Shown: piece after piece, positions 45,684 to 55,844 of the stretch
Layout: each line of letters starts with the position of its first letter
Position numbering within the stretch: position 1 is the stretch's first letter
Assembly: GCA_023443745.1 (NCBI GenBank)
Contig: JAEZTB010000058.1
Location: forward strand, 310,001 to 374,000
DNA from: Bacillota bacterium
Lineage (GTDB): Bacteria > Bacillota > Clostridia > DSM-8532
Length of the DNA: 64,000 nt
Direction: 5' to 3'
Program-made: the position numbers and the translations under genes
Notes under the pieces: model-generated
The model's database searches: none
Seen by the model: the letters and a program-made list of their open reading frames with translations, nothing else
What the model was told of the DNA's origin: nothing

Positions 45684-47495
45684 ATGTATCGATCATCCTA
45701 TCGAAGAAAACGCAGATTCAATCCTGGTAAGTTTTTTACCTTTCTTCTCTGTGTAACTGTTTTTATCGTTGTGGTTACTCTGGCCCTACAAGGCAAGCTT
45801 CCTTTTATGCCCGAGGAACTGGCGGCTAAAAATACGCCCACCCAGACTGCCACTATCCCCCCCGGTTCCTCACCTTCATCGGAGCCCACTCCCTGGCCAA
45901 CTCCCGAGCCCATGCCAGAGGAGAGCACTGATGTGGCCGTGTTGGATGTCTCCTGGCAGGATCCTGCCATTTTTACCGGCGCCATGGCTTTTAACGACGC
46001 AAAAAAGTCCTTCAAGAAACAGGATGGATCCACTTTAGATTACTGGGTCTTTCAAAATGGCAAGCCTGTAGATTATAAGCCCCAGGACGAAGTATCCTTT
46101 GGTTCCTCCGATGAATATTCCGACTTAAAAGGTGTAACTGCTTTTCGCGGTAATAATTACCGAGATTCAGCAGCCTACGGAGAGCGTACCATAAAGGATA
46201 AAAAGCTTGAAATAGTTTGGTCCCATGATATTGGTGTCATTCATGCTGAAAACAGCGTTTGGCCCGGCACCGGCTGGACCGGCCAGCCTCTTTTAGTCAA
46301 CTGGCCCCAGGATATCCGGGAAATGATGAATATCAAGGCTGAGATGAAAAGCAAGGATCTTGTAGAGGTTATCTATCCGACATTGGACGGTAGTATTTAT
46401 TTTCTGGATCTTGAAACCGGAAAGCCAACCAGAGATAAGATCCAAGTGGGCTTTCCCATGAAGGGAACCGGTATGGTCGACCCTAGAGGCTATCCTATTT
46501 TTTATACAGGCATGGGTCTCAATGAGAATGGCGGAAAATTCACAGAATTTAAATACATGATGTTTAATCTTATTGACCAAACGCCTCTATACAGCATTAT
46601 GGGACGTGATCCTGTAGCCTTTAGAAAATGGGGTGCCTTTGACTCCTCGGCCATGATTGACAAAAAGACAGACACCTTCATAGAAGCGGCTGAGAACGGT
46701 TTGGTTTATAGGGTGAAGCTTAACACCAACTTTAATAAAGAAGCCGGCACAATCGCCATATCCCCTCAAATAACCCGTTATCGCTACAAGGATTCAACGA
46801 ATGTGGAACTGGGCATTGAAAACTCAGCTGCCTTTTATAAGAACTATATGTACTTCTGCGATAATGGCGGGATCTTCCAGTGTCTTGATATCAATACCAT
46901 GAAGCCTGTCTGGACTTATAACGTGGGTGATGACACCGATTCTACTACTGTTATTGAAGAAACCTCTGAAGGCGTATTTTTATATACGGCCAATCAGGTT
47001 GACAAACGAAGCCAGATAAGCAAAAAGCCCGAAAATGCCAATATCAGAAAATTTAATGCTCTTACAGGAGAGCTTATCTGGCAGCGGGATTACAGCTGTC
47101 TCTATAATTTTTATATCAACGGCGGCTCCCTGGGCACACCCCTTTTAGGCAAGGACGACATCAGTGATCTTATTATCTTCCCCATTTGCTTCACTGGTTC
47201 CACAACAGACGGCAAGATGGTAGCCCTAAATAAAAAAACAGGTGAGGAAGTCTGGTCTCGCAATTTACCAACCTATAGCTGGAGCTCCCCGGTTGGCATC
47301 AAGAGTTCTGATGGTAAAACCTACGGAATATTCTGTGATTACGGCAGAAACTTACACCTTTTTGATCCCAAAACAGGTAAGGATCTTGACACCATAAGCC
47401 TGGGCGGTAACATTGAATCTTCACCCGCTGTTTATAACGACATGATCGTTGTAGGGTCTTACGCCCAGAAAATATTCGGCATAAAAATCAAGTAA
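45684..47495 (+). CDS. Membrane-anchored PQQ-like beta-propeller protein, copy 1
   Basis: A 603-residue protein with the same plan as its neighbours: Arg-rich start (MYRSSYRRKRRF), one helix (about 16-36), a Pro/Thr/Ser linker, then an extracytoplasmic beta-propeller. Propeller blades show as VIYPTLDGSIYFLDLETGK, GGIFQCLDINTMKPVW, LTGELIWQRDYS and MVALNKKTGEEVWSRNLP, the pattern of PQQ-binding-like repeats. No catalytic residues were recognised; a scaffold or wall-associated role (BamB-like) is a guess. It is 24 bases after the serine hydrolase gene and is closely similar to the next gene. Confidence 0.82.
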   Translation: MYRSSYRRKRRFNPGKFFTFLLCVTVFIVVVTLALQGKLPFMPEELAAKNTPTQTATIPPGSSPSSEPTPWPTPEPMPEESTDVAVLDVSWQDPAIFTGAMAFNDAKKSFKKQDGSTLDYWVFQNGKPVDYKPQDEVSFGSSDEYSDLKGVTAFRGNNYRDSAAYGERTIKDKKLEIVWSHDIGVIHAENSVWPGTGWTGQPLLVNWPQDIREMMNIKAEMKSKDLVEVIYPTLDGSIYFLDLETGKPTRDKIQVGFPMKGTGMVDPRGYPIFYTGMGLNENGGKFTEFKYMMFNLIDQTPLYSIMGRDPVAFRKWGAFDSSAMIDKKTDTFIEAAENGLVYRVKLNTNFNKEAGTIAISPQITRYRYKDSTNVELGIENSAAFYKNYMYFCDNGGIFQCLDINTMKPVWTYNVGDDTDSTTVIEETSEGVFLYTANQVDKRSQISKKPENANIRKFNALTGELIWQRDYSCLYNFYINGGSLGTPLLGKDDISDLIIFPICFTGSTTDGKMVALNKKTGEEVWSRNLPTYSWSSPVGIKSSDGKTYGIFCDYGRNLHLFDPKTGKDLDTISLGGNIESSPAVYNDMIVVGSYAQKIFGIKIK

Positions 47496-47555
47496 TGCCG
47501 GGACATCAGGAACAAAGCATCTGCCCCTTGTCCCTGGAACGTGGAGGAAACAAGT

Positions 47556-49385
47556 ATGGTTCGCAGAAGACGTAAAAGATTTAACAAGGTCAAGTTTATG
47601 ACCGCTGTATTTTTAATATCACTATTAGCCCTGGTCAGTCTCTTGGCCATTCAAGGCAAGCTGCCCTGGATTGATGGAGGATTGGGATGGATCACACAAT
47701 CACCAAATCCCAGCAATACCGGAACACCTTCGCCTACCCAAACAAAGGAGCCTGGTCAGACACAAGAGCCAACCCCAACCGCCAAACCTACACCTACTCC
47801 TGAGGTGACGGACCCCGAAAAGTTGGTGCTTGATGTTAAAAATCCTCCGTCCTTTGTCAGCAAAGAAAAAGTATCCGGTGGAACCTACAGGAAAAAATTC
47901 CAGGATGGCGGTACTATCACTTATTCAGTAATACAGAATGATAAAGTGGTTGATTATAAACCCGAATATCCCCTTGCCTTCCCCTCCAATAAAGCCTATA
48001 CGGATTTGGAAGGCGTTACAACCTTTAGAGGCAATCATTACAGGAGTTCGCCCTCCTATGGTACCCGTGAGGTGAAGGAAAAGAAGCTTGAGATCATCTG
48101 GGAGCAGGAAACAGGCGCTGTTGCGGCACAGAATAGCTTTTGGCCGGGGTCTGGCTGGACCGGGCAACCCCTTTTGGTGCATTGGCCCGAAGCCATAAGA
48201 AAAATGATGAACATAACGCCTGAATTTAAGGATTCGGACCTGACAGAGGTCATCTATCCCATTTTGGATGGTAATATTTACTTTTTAGATCTTAAAACCG
48301 GAAAGGCTACGCGGCCAAAAATCAAGCTAGGTTTTTCCATTAAAGGGACAGGAACTGTCGATCCCCGCGGCTATCCGCTATTCTATACGGGTATGGGCCT
48401 TAAAACAAATGACACTGCCGGAACATCCACTTCCTTCAAATATCGTGCCTATAGCCTTATAGATCAGAAGGAGATCTTTAGTTTTCCGGGAAGTGATCCG
48501 TTGGCCCACAGGACCTGGGGAGCCTTTGACTCCTCAGCGGTTTTAAACAAGGAGACCGATACGCTTATAGAAGCAGGAGAGAATGGATTAATCTATAAAA
48601 TAAAACTCAATTCCAAGCTTGATGAAGCTGCTTCTACCGTTTCCCTATCGCCAAAAATCACCAAGTATCGCTATAAGTCCTCTTATAGCAGCGATCAGGG
48701 CATTGAGAACTCTCCGGCCTATTACCGAAACCTCATGTTCTTCGTTGATAACGGTGGCACCCTCCAGTGCCTGGACATCAACAAGATGGAGCCTGTCTGG
48801 ATTTATAACATCCATGATGACACCGACAGCTCCATTGTAGTAGAAGAAACAGAAGATGGTGTTTTCCTCTATACAGCCAATGAGGTTGACAAGCGTTGTG
48901 CTAATGGCAAGGCCGCCAAGGCACCTGCCAATATACGGAAATTCAACGCCTTAACCGGTGAGCTGATCTGGCAGAAGGATTATACCGCTTTCTACCGCTC
49001 CTATATTAACGGCGGCGTTATGGGAACGCCTTTAATCGGCAAGGATGACATCGCCGACAGAATCATCTACCCCATCTGCTTTACAGGTAGCTCCCTTGAC
49101 GGCAAGCTGGTTGCTTTAGATAAAAAGACAGGTGAAGAAATCTGGGTCCGCGATCTGGAGCATTACAGCTGGAGCTCACCTGTGGACATCAAGAGCGAGG
49201 ATGGGAAGACCTATGGCCTCTTCTGCGATTACGGAGGCTTCATGCACCTTTTTGATCCTATGACGGGCAAGGATTATGACAAGGTCTCCCTGGGCGGTAA
49301 TATCGAGAGCTCACCGTCTGTTTACGATGATATTGCAGTGGTAGGTTCCTATGCTAAGAAGATTTTCGGAGTGAGGATTAAGTAA
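47556..49385 (+). CDS. Membrane-anchored PQQ-like beta-propeller protein, copy 2
   Basis: A 609-residue tandem paralogue of the preceding gene product. Extended stretches match, for example FWPGSGWTGQPLLVHWPE against VWPGTGWTGQPLLVNWPQ, and GKDYDKVSLGGNIESSPSVY against GKDLDTISLGGNIESSPAVY. The anchor helix, linker (with PTPTPEVT) and blade repeats are all kept. The linkers differ far more than the propellers. GTGGAGGAAAC precedes the ATG at 47556. A bidirectional terminator follows. Confidence 0.82.
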   Translation: MVRRRRKRFNKVKFMTAVFLISLLALVSLLAIQGKLPWIDGGLGWITQSPNPSNTGTPSPTQTKEPGQTQEPTPTAKPTPTPEVTDPEKLVLDVKNPPSFVSKEKVSGGTYRKKFQDGGTITYSVIQNDKVVDYKPEYPLAFPSNKAYTDLEGVTTFRGNHYRSSPSYGTREVKEKKLEIIWEQETGAVAAQNSFWPGSGWTGQPLLVHWPEAIRKMMNITPEFKDSDLTEVIYPILDGNIYFLDLKTGKATRPKIKLGFSIKGTGTVDPRGYPLFYTGMGLKTNDTAGTSTSFKYRAYSLIDQKEIFSFPGSDPLAHRTWGAFDSSAVLNKETDTLIEAGENGLIYKIKLNSKLDEAASTVSLSPKITKYRYKSSYSSDQGIENSPAYYRNLMFFVDNGGTLQCLDINKMEPVWIYNIHDDTDSSIVVEETEDGVFLYTANEVDKRCANGKAAKAPANIRKFNALTGELIWQKDYTAFYRSYINGGVMGTPLIGKDDIADRIIYPICFTGSSLDGKLVALDKKTGEEIWVRDLEHYSWSSPVDIKSEDGKTYGLFCDYGGFMHLFDPMTGKDYDKVSLGGNIESSPSVYDDIAVVGSYAKKIFGVRIK

Positions 49386-49514
49386 CATCTACCACGCTCC
49401 TATCGGAAGTATTGTAGAAATAACTTTCAGATATCTTAACATCTATGTTGAATTTGAAAAGTGATTTTAGTCACATTTTGACATTGTCTTTGAGGTGGAG
49501 CGGAAGAAGAGTGT

Positions 49515-49560
49515 AAAAAAAGGAGCCAGGAGAGCTATTCTCCCTGACTCCTATCTTTTT
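49515..49560. terminator. Bidirectional terminator of the surface-protein cluster and purL unit
   Basis: AGGAGCCAGGAGAG pairs with CTCCCTGACTCCT apart from one mismatch, with A6 on the left and TTTTT on the right. Confidence 0.88.
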
Positions 49561-49606
49561 ATGGGTCGAAGCTTGTCGTGCGTTCCTAATGGAACTCACC
49601 TCTTTA
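49561..49606 (+). repeat. Dispersed repeat core, copy D
   Basis: The core GGGTCGAAGCTTGTCG then TGCGTTCC occupies 49563-49586. It continues as TAATGGAACTCAC, so that GTGCGTTCC and GGAACTCAC make a hairpin. It lies just after a terminator. Confidence 0.65.
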
Positions 49607-50672
49607 ACCCCTCATCGGCTAAAAACAATCCGATATACTTAGCTTTATTCCAGACCAAGGAATCAAACTTAGTGTCATCATGGGGTACATCGGTCTTGTT
49701 GGAGGGTGTGAGCTCGATACAAAAAGCAGGGCGCTTGAATTCCAGACGGAACCAGTTTTCATAACCTGCCCCATATACTGAGGGCTTCTCGGAAACAGGC
49801 ATACGCTGATATTTGGTAAGAGCGCATAGTCTTTTTGTCATGGCTTCTACGCCGGGGATTTCATTGACTGTACCCTCATCAGCCCAATAAATGATGTTTC
49901 CTTTGGTATGAAAGGATGCCGCCAGAACAAATTCATGTTCCTGTGAGAGCTTCATCATGGCTTGAACCTCGGGCTCTGTGGCCGAGGCTGTGCCCTTGAA
50001 GTTTTCTGAGGCAGGCTTTCCTATATTATCATATTTTTCATCCCACAAAGCCGGATACTGGCGATTTAAGTCCACCCCATTGATATTGGCCTTCCACTCA
50101 CGGTAGGTGGGCTTGACAAGCGTCATAGCCTCAACAGCCTCTCGGGCTTCTACAGCTTTGAGCCCCTCATTGACTAGGGTGACTCCATCCGGGTTTACCA
50201 TGGGTACGATATAGAGCGTGACCTTGTTTAAGAGATCCTTAACATTATACTTTCCGAATTTGCCAATTCCCGTATAAGCCTTGGCATATTCTTCGGCCAT
50301 TTTCATGAGATATGAGCTTGTAATATACTCACGCGCATGATGGGTACCGCATAGAATTATCTTCTTTTCACCTTTCCCGAGCTTAACCAAAAGGAGATCC
50401 CGTCCCTCTACCGAGCTCCCTATATTATCCAATGCCACAATATCGGAATATTTCTCCGCAAGCTTCTTTCCTTCTGCCATCATCTGATCATAAGTATAAC
50501 GTTTATAGGGATCGACAATCCCGGTGATTGCTTTGGAGCAAGAGGCCGTTAGGCCAGTTGAAAGGGTGATTAAAAATAAGAGAGCCAAGCTTAAAGCAAC
50601 TCCTCTGATATAAGCCATCCCTTTTCTCAACTTCACTATATGCCGAATAAGTAATGCAATAGAACGCCTCAT
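49596..50672 (-). CDS. M14-family zinc carboxypeptidase
   Basis: A 358-residue peptidase with an N-terminal signal or anchor helix (about residues 20-42, possibly ending in a variant lipobox TASC). Zinc and catalytic residues are in GTHHAREYITSS (His and Glu near 110), VNPDGV, SFHTKGNIIYW (His near 254) and FCIELTPSN (Glu near 321). Such proteins in spore formers often cleave gamma-D-glutamyl-diaminopimelate bonds in peptidoglycan; that specificity is inferred. Its start overlaps the purL stop by 4 bases, an unusual operon partner. Confidence 0.87.
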   Translation of the reverse strand: MRRSIALLIRHIVKLRKGMAYIRGVALSLALLFLITLSTGLTASCSKAITGIVDPYKRYTYDQMMAEGKKLAEKYSDIVALDNIGSSVEGRDLLLVKLGKGEKKIILCGTHHAREYITSSYLMKMAEEYAKAYTGIGKFGKYNVKDLLNKVTLYIVPMVNPDGVTLVNEGLKAVEAREAVEAMTLVKPTYREWKANINGVDLNRQYPALWDEKYDNIGKPASENFKGTASATEPEVQAMMKLSQEHEFVLAASFHTKGNIIYWADEGTVNEIPGVEAMTKRLCALTKYQRMPVSEKPSVYGAGYENWFRLEFKRPAFCIELTPSNKTDVPHDDTKFDSLVWNKAKYIGLFLADEGLKR

Positions 50673-53600
50673 AGGAAGTATTCCACACCTGCCTCAAATA
50701 TTTTTTGATCCTTGTCTCCCGGAACATTCATAAAGGTATGGGAAGTAAAACGCTCATCATGGCCCATTTTCCCAAAAATTCTGCCGTCCTTGCTTGTAAT
50801 CCCTTCAATGGCCATAACAGAGCCATTGGGATTATACCGTATATCCATAGTGGGATTGCCGTCAAGGTCCACATATTGGGTGGCAATCTGGCCGTTCCTC
50901 TCCAGTTCCGCAAGCACAGAGGCGCTTGCAGCAAACCTTCCTTCCCCATGGGAGATTGCGATGGTATGAACCTCCCCGACCCGGGCTTTGGACAGCCATG
51001 GGGAGAGGTTGGAAGCAACACGGGTCTGGATTAATGCGGATGCATGTCTTCCCAATGTATTGAAAGTGAGAGTCGGACAAGATTCATCCAGCGGCCTTAT
51101 CTCGCCATAGGGAAGAAGCCCCAGCTTGACAAGAGCCTGGAAACCGTTGCATATACCCAGAATAAGACCATCCCGCTTATTGAGCAAGTCCATTAAGGCA
51201 TCGGACAGATACGGATTTCTGAAAACAGTGGCAATGAATTTGCCCGAGCCCTCAGGCTCGTCACCGGCACTGAAGCCTCCAGGCAGCATGATGATTTGAC
51301 TTTCGTCAATACGTTTTTTCATCTCCTGAATGGACTCATCAATTTCCCTGGCTGAAAGATTCTTTAGGACCAGAACCTCAGCTATGGCACCGGCTCCTTC
51401 AAATTTTCGTTTAACATCATACTCACAGTTTGTGCCTGGGAAAACGGGTATGAATACCCGTGGACGTGCAACCTGTGCTTTTCTTCTGACCGGGCCTTGT
51501 GTAAGAAAACTCACGGATTTTATTTTTTCTGTATTGCCATCGGTTTGAGTGGGGAAAATCTTTTCCAGAGTTCCCTGCCATGCAGAGGATAAGTCACTCA
51601 ATGAAATCTCAGAACCATTAGTCTGGATCACAGGTTCTGCAATTGTCTCTCCTACCAGGGTGTAATCAAGACCGGCAAATAATTCCGCTTCATTAGTTTC
51701 CTTTTCAATTTCCACGAGAATGGCGCCATAATCAAGGCCAAAGAGACGATCAAAGCCTAGATTTGATGCCTTAACCCCTATACTGTTTCCGAATGCCATT
51801 TTACAGATAGCCTCGGCAAGACCCCCTACCTTTAAAGAAGAGGCCGCCAGGATCTTATTCTGCCGGATACAGCGGGTGAGCGTAGCAAAGGTAGTCTTTA
51901 AGCTATCAAAATCAGGAAGCAGCAAATTATCTTTTTTGACAGAAAGAAGAACCAATTTGCTTCCAATTTTTTTAAGCTCGGGTGAAACAAGCTGTGTGAC
52001 TTCAACAGGCGCTAATGCAAAGGAAACCAACGTGGGAGGTACGTTAATATCCTTAAAGGTACCTGACATGCTGTCCTTCCCCCCGATTGCAGCAACGCCG
52101 AGCATATACTGGGTATAGAAGGCTCCTAAAAGAGCTTCGAGGGGCTTGCCCCATTTTTGAGCGTCCCTACCGAGTTTTTCAAAGTACTCCTGAAGCGTCA
52201 GCCGGGCATTTTGGTAGTCTCCCCCCATAGCCACCAGCCGGGCAAGGGATTCAACAATGGCATAAACCGCTCCATGGAAAGGGCTCCATTTGGATATATC
52301 AGGGTTGAACCCAAAGGTCATCACAGTTCCAGTAGTGGTATCTCCACTTTCAACAGGAAGCTTGGCAGCCATGCCTTCCGTGGGTGTTAATTGGTGCTTT
52401 CCGCCAAAAGGCATGTGAACCGTTCCGCCGCCGATGGTGCTGTCGAAACGCTCAACCAACCCCTTCTGGCTGCAGACATTCAATCTTTCAAGGTTCTTCA
52501 GCCATGCCTTTCGTGGCTCGCCTTGAAGGGCTTCCAATTCAGGTGATAGCTTTAATAGGGTATTCTCAGATAGCTTTGCACCGTTAACCATTATTGAGAT
52601 GCTTTGCTTAATCCCATTGGTATTTAAAAAATCACGGCTTAAATCCACAATATTTTTACCGCGCCAGCTCATGCGCAAACGTCCGGTATCGGTAACAACA
52701 GCCACCTTGGTGGCCTCAAGGTTCTCTTGACGGGCTTCCTTTATAAAAAACTCTACATTTTCGGGGGAAACAACCACAGCCATCCGTTCCTGGGATTCTG
52801 AAATGGCAAGCTCTGTGCCGTCAAGGCCTTCATATTTTTTGGGAACTGCATCGAGATTGATATCCAGTCCATCGGCCAGTTCCCCGATGGCCACTGCAAC
52901 ACCACCCGCTCCAAAGTCATTGCATCTTTTTATCATTCGGGTAACAGAGGCTTTTCTGAAGAGACGTTGGATCTTCCGTTCTGTAGGCGCATTACCCTTT
53001 TGCACCTCTGCACCGCAACTAGTGAGAGATTCCTCGGTGTGCTCCTTGGAGGAGCCTGTAGCACCGCCGCATCCGTCACGTCCTGTCCGACCCCCGAGAA
53101 GAATAATGATATCCCCAGCTTCGGGAGTTTTTCTTACTACATTTAGGCGGGGTGCTGCTCCTACAACCGCTCCGATCTCCATTCGTTTTGCAACATAATC
53201 CGGATGGTAGATTTCAGCAACCATACCTGTTGACAGGCCTATTTGATTGCCATAAGAGCTATACCCGTGGGCTGCCGTTGTGGTAATGACCCTTTGGGGC
53301 AGCTTGCCGGGCAGGGTTTCTGCAAGCGGTGTGCGAGGATCAGCAGATCCAGTTACGCGCATAGCCTGATAAACATAGGAACGGCCCGATAAAGGATCGC
53401 GGATGGCACCTCCCAGACAGGTTGCAGCGCCGCCGAAGGGCTCAATCTCCGTAGGGTGATTATGGGTTTCGTTTTTGAACATGACGAGCCATTCCTCATA
53501 TCTCCCCTCCACCATAGCGTTGATAACAATGCTGCAGGCATTGATCTCGTCAGATTCATCCAAATTATCAAGATCCCCGGTAGATTTAAGATATTTCATA

Positions 53601-54439
53601 GCCAGGGTGGCGATATCCATTAGGGAAATATCCTTATCACGTTCCCCATATACTTTTTTTCTCGTTTCCAGGTAAAAAGAGTAAGCTTCCTTAACCTTTT
53701 GCGCCACGGGGTTTGAGTCAAAATCCACTTCATCGATCTGTGTAAGGAAGGTAGTATGCCTGCAATGATCCGACCAATAGGTATCGATCATGCGAAGCTC
53801 AGTGATGGTAGGATCACGGTTCTCCAAATCCTTGAAATAGTCCTGGCAGAAGGCCAGATCCTCCAGTGACATAGCAAATCCCATGTCTTCCATAAGTACC
53901 TTCAGCTTTTCCAGCGCCATTTCGGTAAAGCCTTCAATTTTAACCACGTCCTGTGGAACAGGATAAGCTTCACTTAGTGTTAAGGGCTTTTTAGGAGAGG
54001 CCTGACGTGTTTCAACAGGATTGATAACGTATTTGAGAATTCTCTGGTAATCTTCTTCTGAAAGGTCACCTGACAGTACAAGGACTCTTGCAACCCTGAC
54101 ATCGGGTCTTTCCCCTCGGGTAATCAATTGAATGCATTGAGCTGCAGAATCTGCGCGCTGGTCATATTGGCCCGGCAGATATTCAATGGCAATAAGACGT
54201 TCGTTTTCATGCATTTGAAGCTCTTCGTCACAGACATCATCAACCGGTGGTTCGGAGAAAACCATGATCTTGGCTTTTTCATAATCGCTGTCGGTTATCC
54301 CCTCGACATCATAGCGCTGAAGAATTCGAACTTTTTTTAGTCCTCCTATAAGGAGATTTTCTTTAATCTCTGAATATAGCTTATCAGCTTCTACATCATA
54401 TCCCGGCTTTTTTTCCACAAATACTCTTCTTACGGCCAT
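50669..54439 (-). CDS. purL: Phosphoribosylformylglycinamidine synthase, single-chain
   Basis: A 1256-residue enzyme for the fourth step of purine synthesis, converting FGAR to FGAM with glutamine and ATP. Order: an N-terminal PurS-like part, the synthetase halves (WSDHCRHTTFLTQ, FKNETHNHPTEIEPFGGAATCLGG, with GGKDSMSGTF in the second half) and a C-terminal glutamine amidotransferase with its catalytic Cys in LGICNGFQALVKLG near residue 1097. Many Clostridia use this long form rather than PurS-PurQ-PurL. Start at 54439 has GGAG 8 bases upstream. No other purine gene or purine riboswitch is nearby. Confidence 0.95.
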   Translation of the reverse strand: MAVRRVFVEKKPGYDVEADKLYSEIKENLLIGGLKKVRILQRYDVEGITDSDYEKAKIMVFSEPPVDDVCDEELQMHENERLIAIEYLPGQYDQRADSAAQCIQLITRGERPDVRVARVLVLSGDLSEEDYQRILKYVINPVETRQASPKKPLTLSEAYPVPQDVVKIEGFTEMALEKLKVLMEDMGFAMSLEDLAFCQDYFKDLENRDPTITELRMIDTYWSDHCRHTTFLTQIDEVDFDSNPVAQKVKEAYSFYLETRKKVYGERDKDISLMDIATLAMKYLKSTGDLDNLDESDEINACSIVINAMVEGRYEEWLVMFKNETHNHPTEIEPFGGAATCLGGAIRDPLSGRSYVYQAMRVTGSADPRTPLAETLPGKLPQRVITTTAAHGYSSYGNQIGLSTGMVAEIYHPDYVAKRMEIGAVVGAAPRLNVVRKTPEAGDIIILLGGRTGRDGCGGATGSSKEHTEESLTSCGAEVQKGNAPTERKIQRLFRKASVTRMIKRCNDFGAGGVAVAIGELADGLDINLDAVPKKYEGLDGTELAISESQERMAVVVSPENVEFFIKEARQENLEATKVAVVTDTGRLRMSWRGKNIVDLSRDFLNTNGIKQSISIMVNGAKLSENTLLKLSPELEALQGEPRKAWLKNLERLNVCSQKGLVERFDSTIGGGTVHMPFGGKHQLTPTEGMAAKLPVESGDTTTGTVMTFGFNPDISKWSPFHGAVYAIVESLARLVAMGGDYQNARLTLQEYFEKLGRDAQKWGKPLEALLGAFYTQYMLGVAAIGGKDSMSGTFKDINVPPTLVSFALAPVEVTQLVSPELKKIGSKLVLLSVKKDNLLLPDFDSLKTTFATLTRCIRQNKILAASSLKVGGLAEAICKMAFGNSIGVKASNLGFDRLFGLDYGAILVEIEKETNEAELFAGLDYTLVGETIAEPVIQTNGSEISLSDLSSAWQGTLEKIFPTQTDGNTEKIKSVSFLTQGPVRRKAQVARPRVFIPVFPGTNCEYDVKRKFEGAGAIAEVLVLKNLSAREIDESIQEMKKRIDESQIIMLPGGFSAGDEPEGSGKFIATVFRNPYLSDALMDLLNKRDGLILGICNGFQALVKLGLLPYGEIRPLDESCPTLTFNTLGRHASALIQTRVASNLSPWLSKARVGEVHTIAISHGEGRFAASASVLAELERNGQIATQYVDLDGNPTMDIRYNPNGSVMAIEGITSKDGRIFGKMGHDERFTSHTFMNVPGDKDQKIFEAGVEYFL

Positions 54440-54731
54440 CGTCAAGCTCCATTTCTTAAAAATTGTTGAAAAAAGTAATATACCCTCATTATAAAGGATT
54501 ATGACTTTAAAAAAAAGCTTTAAACTGCCAAGAGATGGGCTTTACATAAATGGGTGGTTGTGACAATTTACAGGGTATCCGCCACTTGATACCCTAGATT
54601 TAGTAATTGCAGAAAAAGTCATTGTACGACTTTCTGGAAAGCAATCATAATGTGTGAAAATTTGGAGTAAACTATAAGGCGTGTATTTTGGTTTAGAGCT
54701 CCTGTTTAAGAGCTCTGAAAGGATTGATCTG
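54440..54731. other. Divergent intergenic region before purL and the P-loop gene
   Basis: This stretch of about 290 bases is AT-rich. On the purL side a TATAAT-like box (near 54496) lacks a good partner. On the plus side an AGAGCTC/GAGCTCT hairpin (54695-54717) lies in the leader just before the ribosome-binding site. No riboswitch fold was recognised. Confidence 0.4.
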
Positions 54732-55844
54732 ATGCCTGAGGGGAATATTAGACACATGTATCCGGGAGGCAATACACCCGGCGGCTTCTTTAGCTATTAT
54801 AGATACATTATCGACAGCACAAAAGCCAGAAAAATCTTTGTATTAAAAGGTGGTCCCGGCACCGGCAAGAGCACCCTGATGCGAAGGGTCGGTCTGGAGC
54901 TTGCCAAACAAGGTTTTAATATAGAGTTCATGCATTGCTCCAGTGATAACAACAGCTTGGACGGCGTGGTCATCCCTGAGCTTATGGTGGCCATGCTTGA
55001 CGGAACCTCTCCTCATGTAGTCGATCCCGTATACCCGGGAGCAGTCGATGAGATCATCAATCTGGGACAGTTTTGGCGAGAAGAGGGATTCTCTGAATCA
55101 AGAGAGGATATCATGATCCTCAATAAAAAAATCAAGGTCTGCTACGCAAGAGCATACCGCTATTTACGTGCAGCTGCTTCCCTTAAGGAGGATACCGAAA
55201 CTATTTTTGAAGAAGCTCTGGACAAAGGCCGCGAAGCTCTTTTCATCCATGATCTTAAAGAGATGCTGTTTGATAAGGGAATCCCATCCAAAATACGCGG
55301 AATGCAGCGGTGCCTGTTTGCAAGCGCAATTACACCTCGTGGCTTCTCTGACTACCTTGACAGCATTTGTGCAGCTGGAAAAATCATTAGACTCAGTGCT
55401 CCGGCAGGAGGCACTACCCACCGTATTTTAGATGCTCTGAAAAATGAAGCTCTCATAAGGGGTTTCAACTGCGAGACCTATTTTTGCCCTATGTCTCCCT
55501 TAAATATTGAGCATATGGTCATTCCCGAGCTCAAGGTCTCTGTGCTGACTGCAAATGAATATCATGATATCAGCGACATAAACAATGAAAATTGTACGAC
55601 CTATTTGATCAATGATTTTTATGATAAGGCTGTACTTGAAGATCACGGTAAACAGCTTGGCTTCAATCGGCTCTATACCGAAGCCCTGCTTCAGAGAGCC
55701 ATAGAATGCATAGCCGATGCGAAGGCTTTTCATGACGATCTTGAAAAGCACTATATTAAAAACATGGATTTTGAAGGTTTGACTCAATTCCGGGATAGCC
55801 TTCTTGAACGTATTATAGCTTATGCAGGTACCCTGTCGACTTAG
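54732..55844 (+). CDS. P-loop ATPase-like protein of the PRK06851 type
   Basis: A 370-residue protein with a clear Walker A motif in VLKGGPGTGKSTLMRRVG near residue 52, and a second half that repeats the topology with a degenerate loop (RLSAPAGGTTHRILDA). Both halves share the pattern FMHCSSDNNSLDGVVIPEL and YFCPMSPLNIEHMVIPEL, so the protein looks like an internal duplication in which only the first half keeps ATP-binding residues. Function is unknown. The start at 54732 has AAAGGA 8 bases upstream. It ends overlapping the convergent agrC gene by 4 bases. Confidence 0.75.
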   Translation: MPEGNIRHMYPGGNTPGGFFSYYRYIIDSTKARKIFVLKGGPGTGKSTLMRRVGLELAKQGFNIEFMHCSSDNNSLDGVVIPELMVAMLDGTSPHVVDPVYPGAVDEIINLGQFWREEGFSESREDIMILNKKIKVCYARAYRYLRAAASLKEDTETIFEEALDKGREALFIHDLKEMLFDKGIPSKIRGMQRCLFASAITPRGFSDYLDSICAAGKIIRLSAPAGGTTHRILDALKNEALIRGFNCETYFCPMSPLNIEHMVIPELKVSVLTANEYHDISDINNENCTTYLINDFYDKAVLEDHGKQLGFNRLYTEALLQRAIECIADAKAFHDDLEKHYIKNMDFEGLTQFRDSLLERIIAYAGTLST

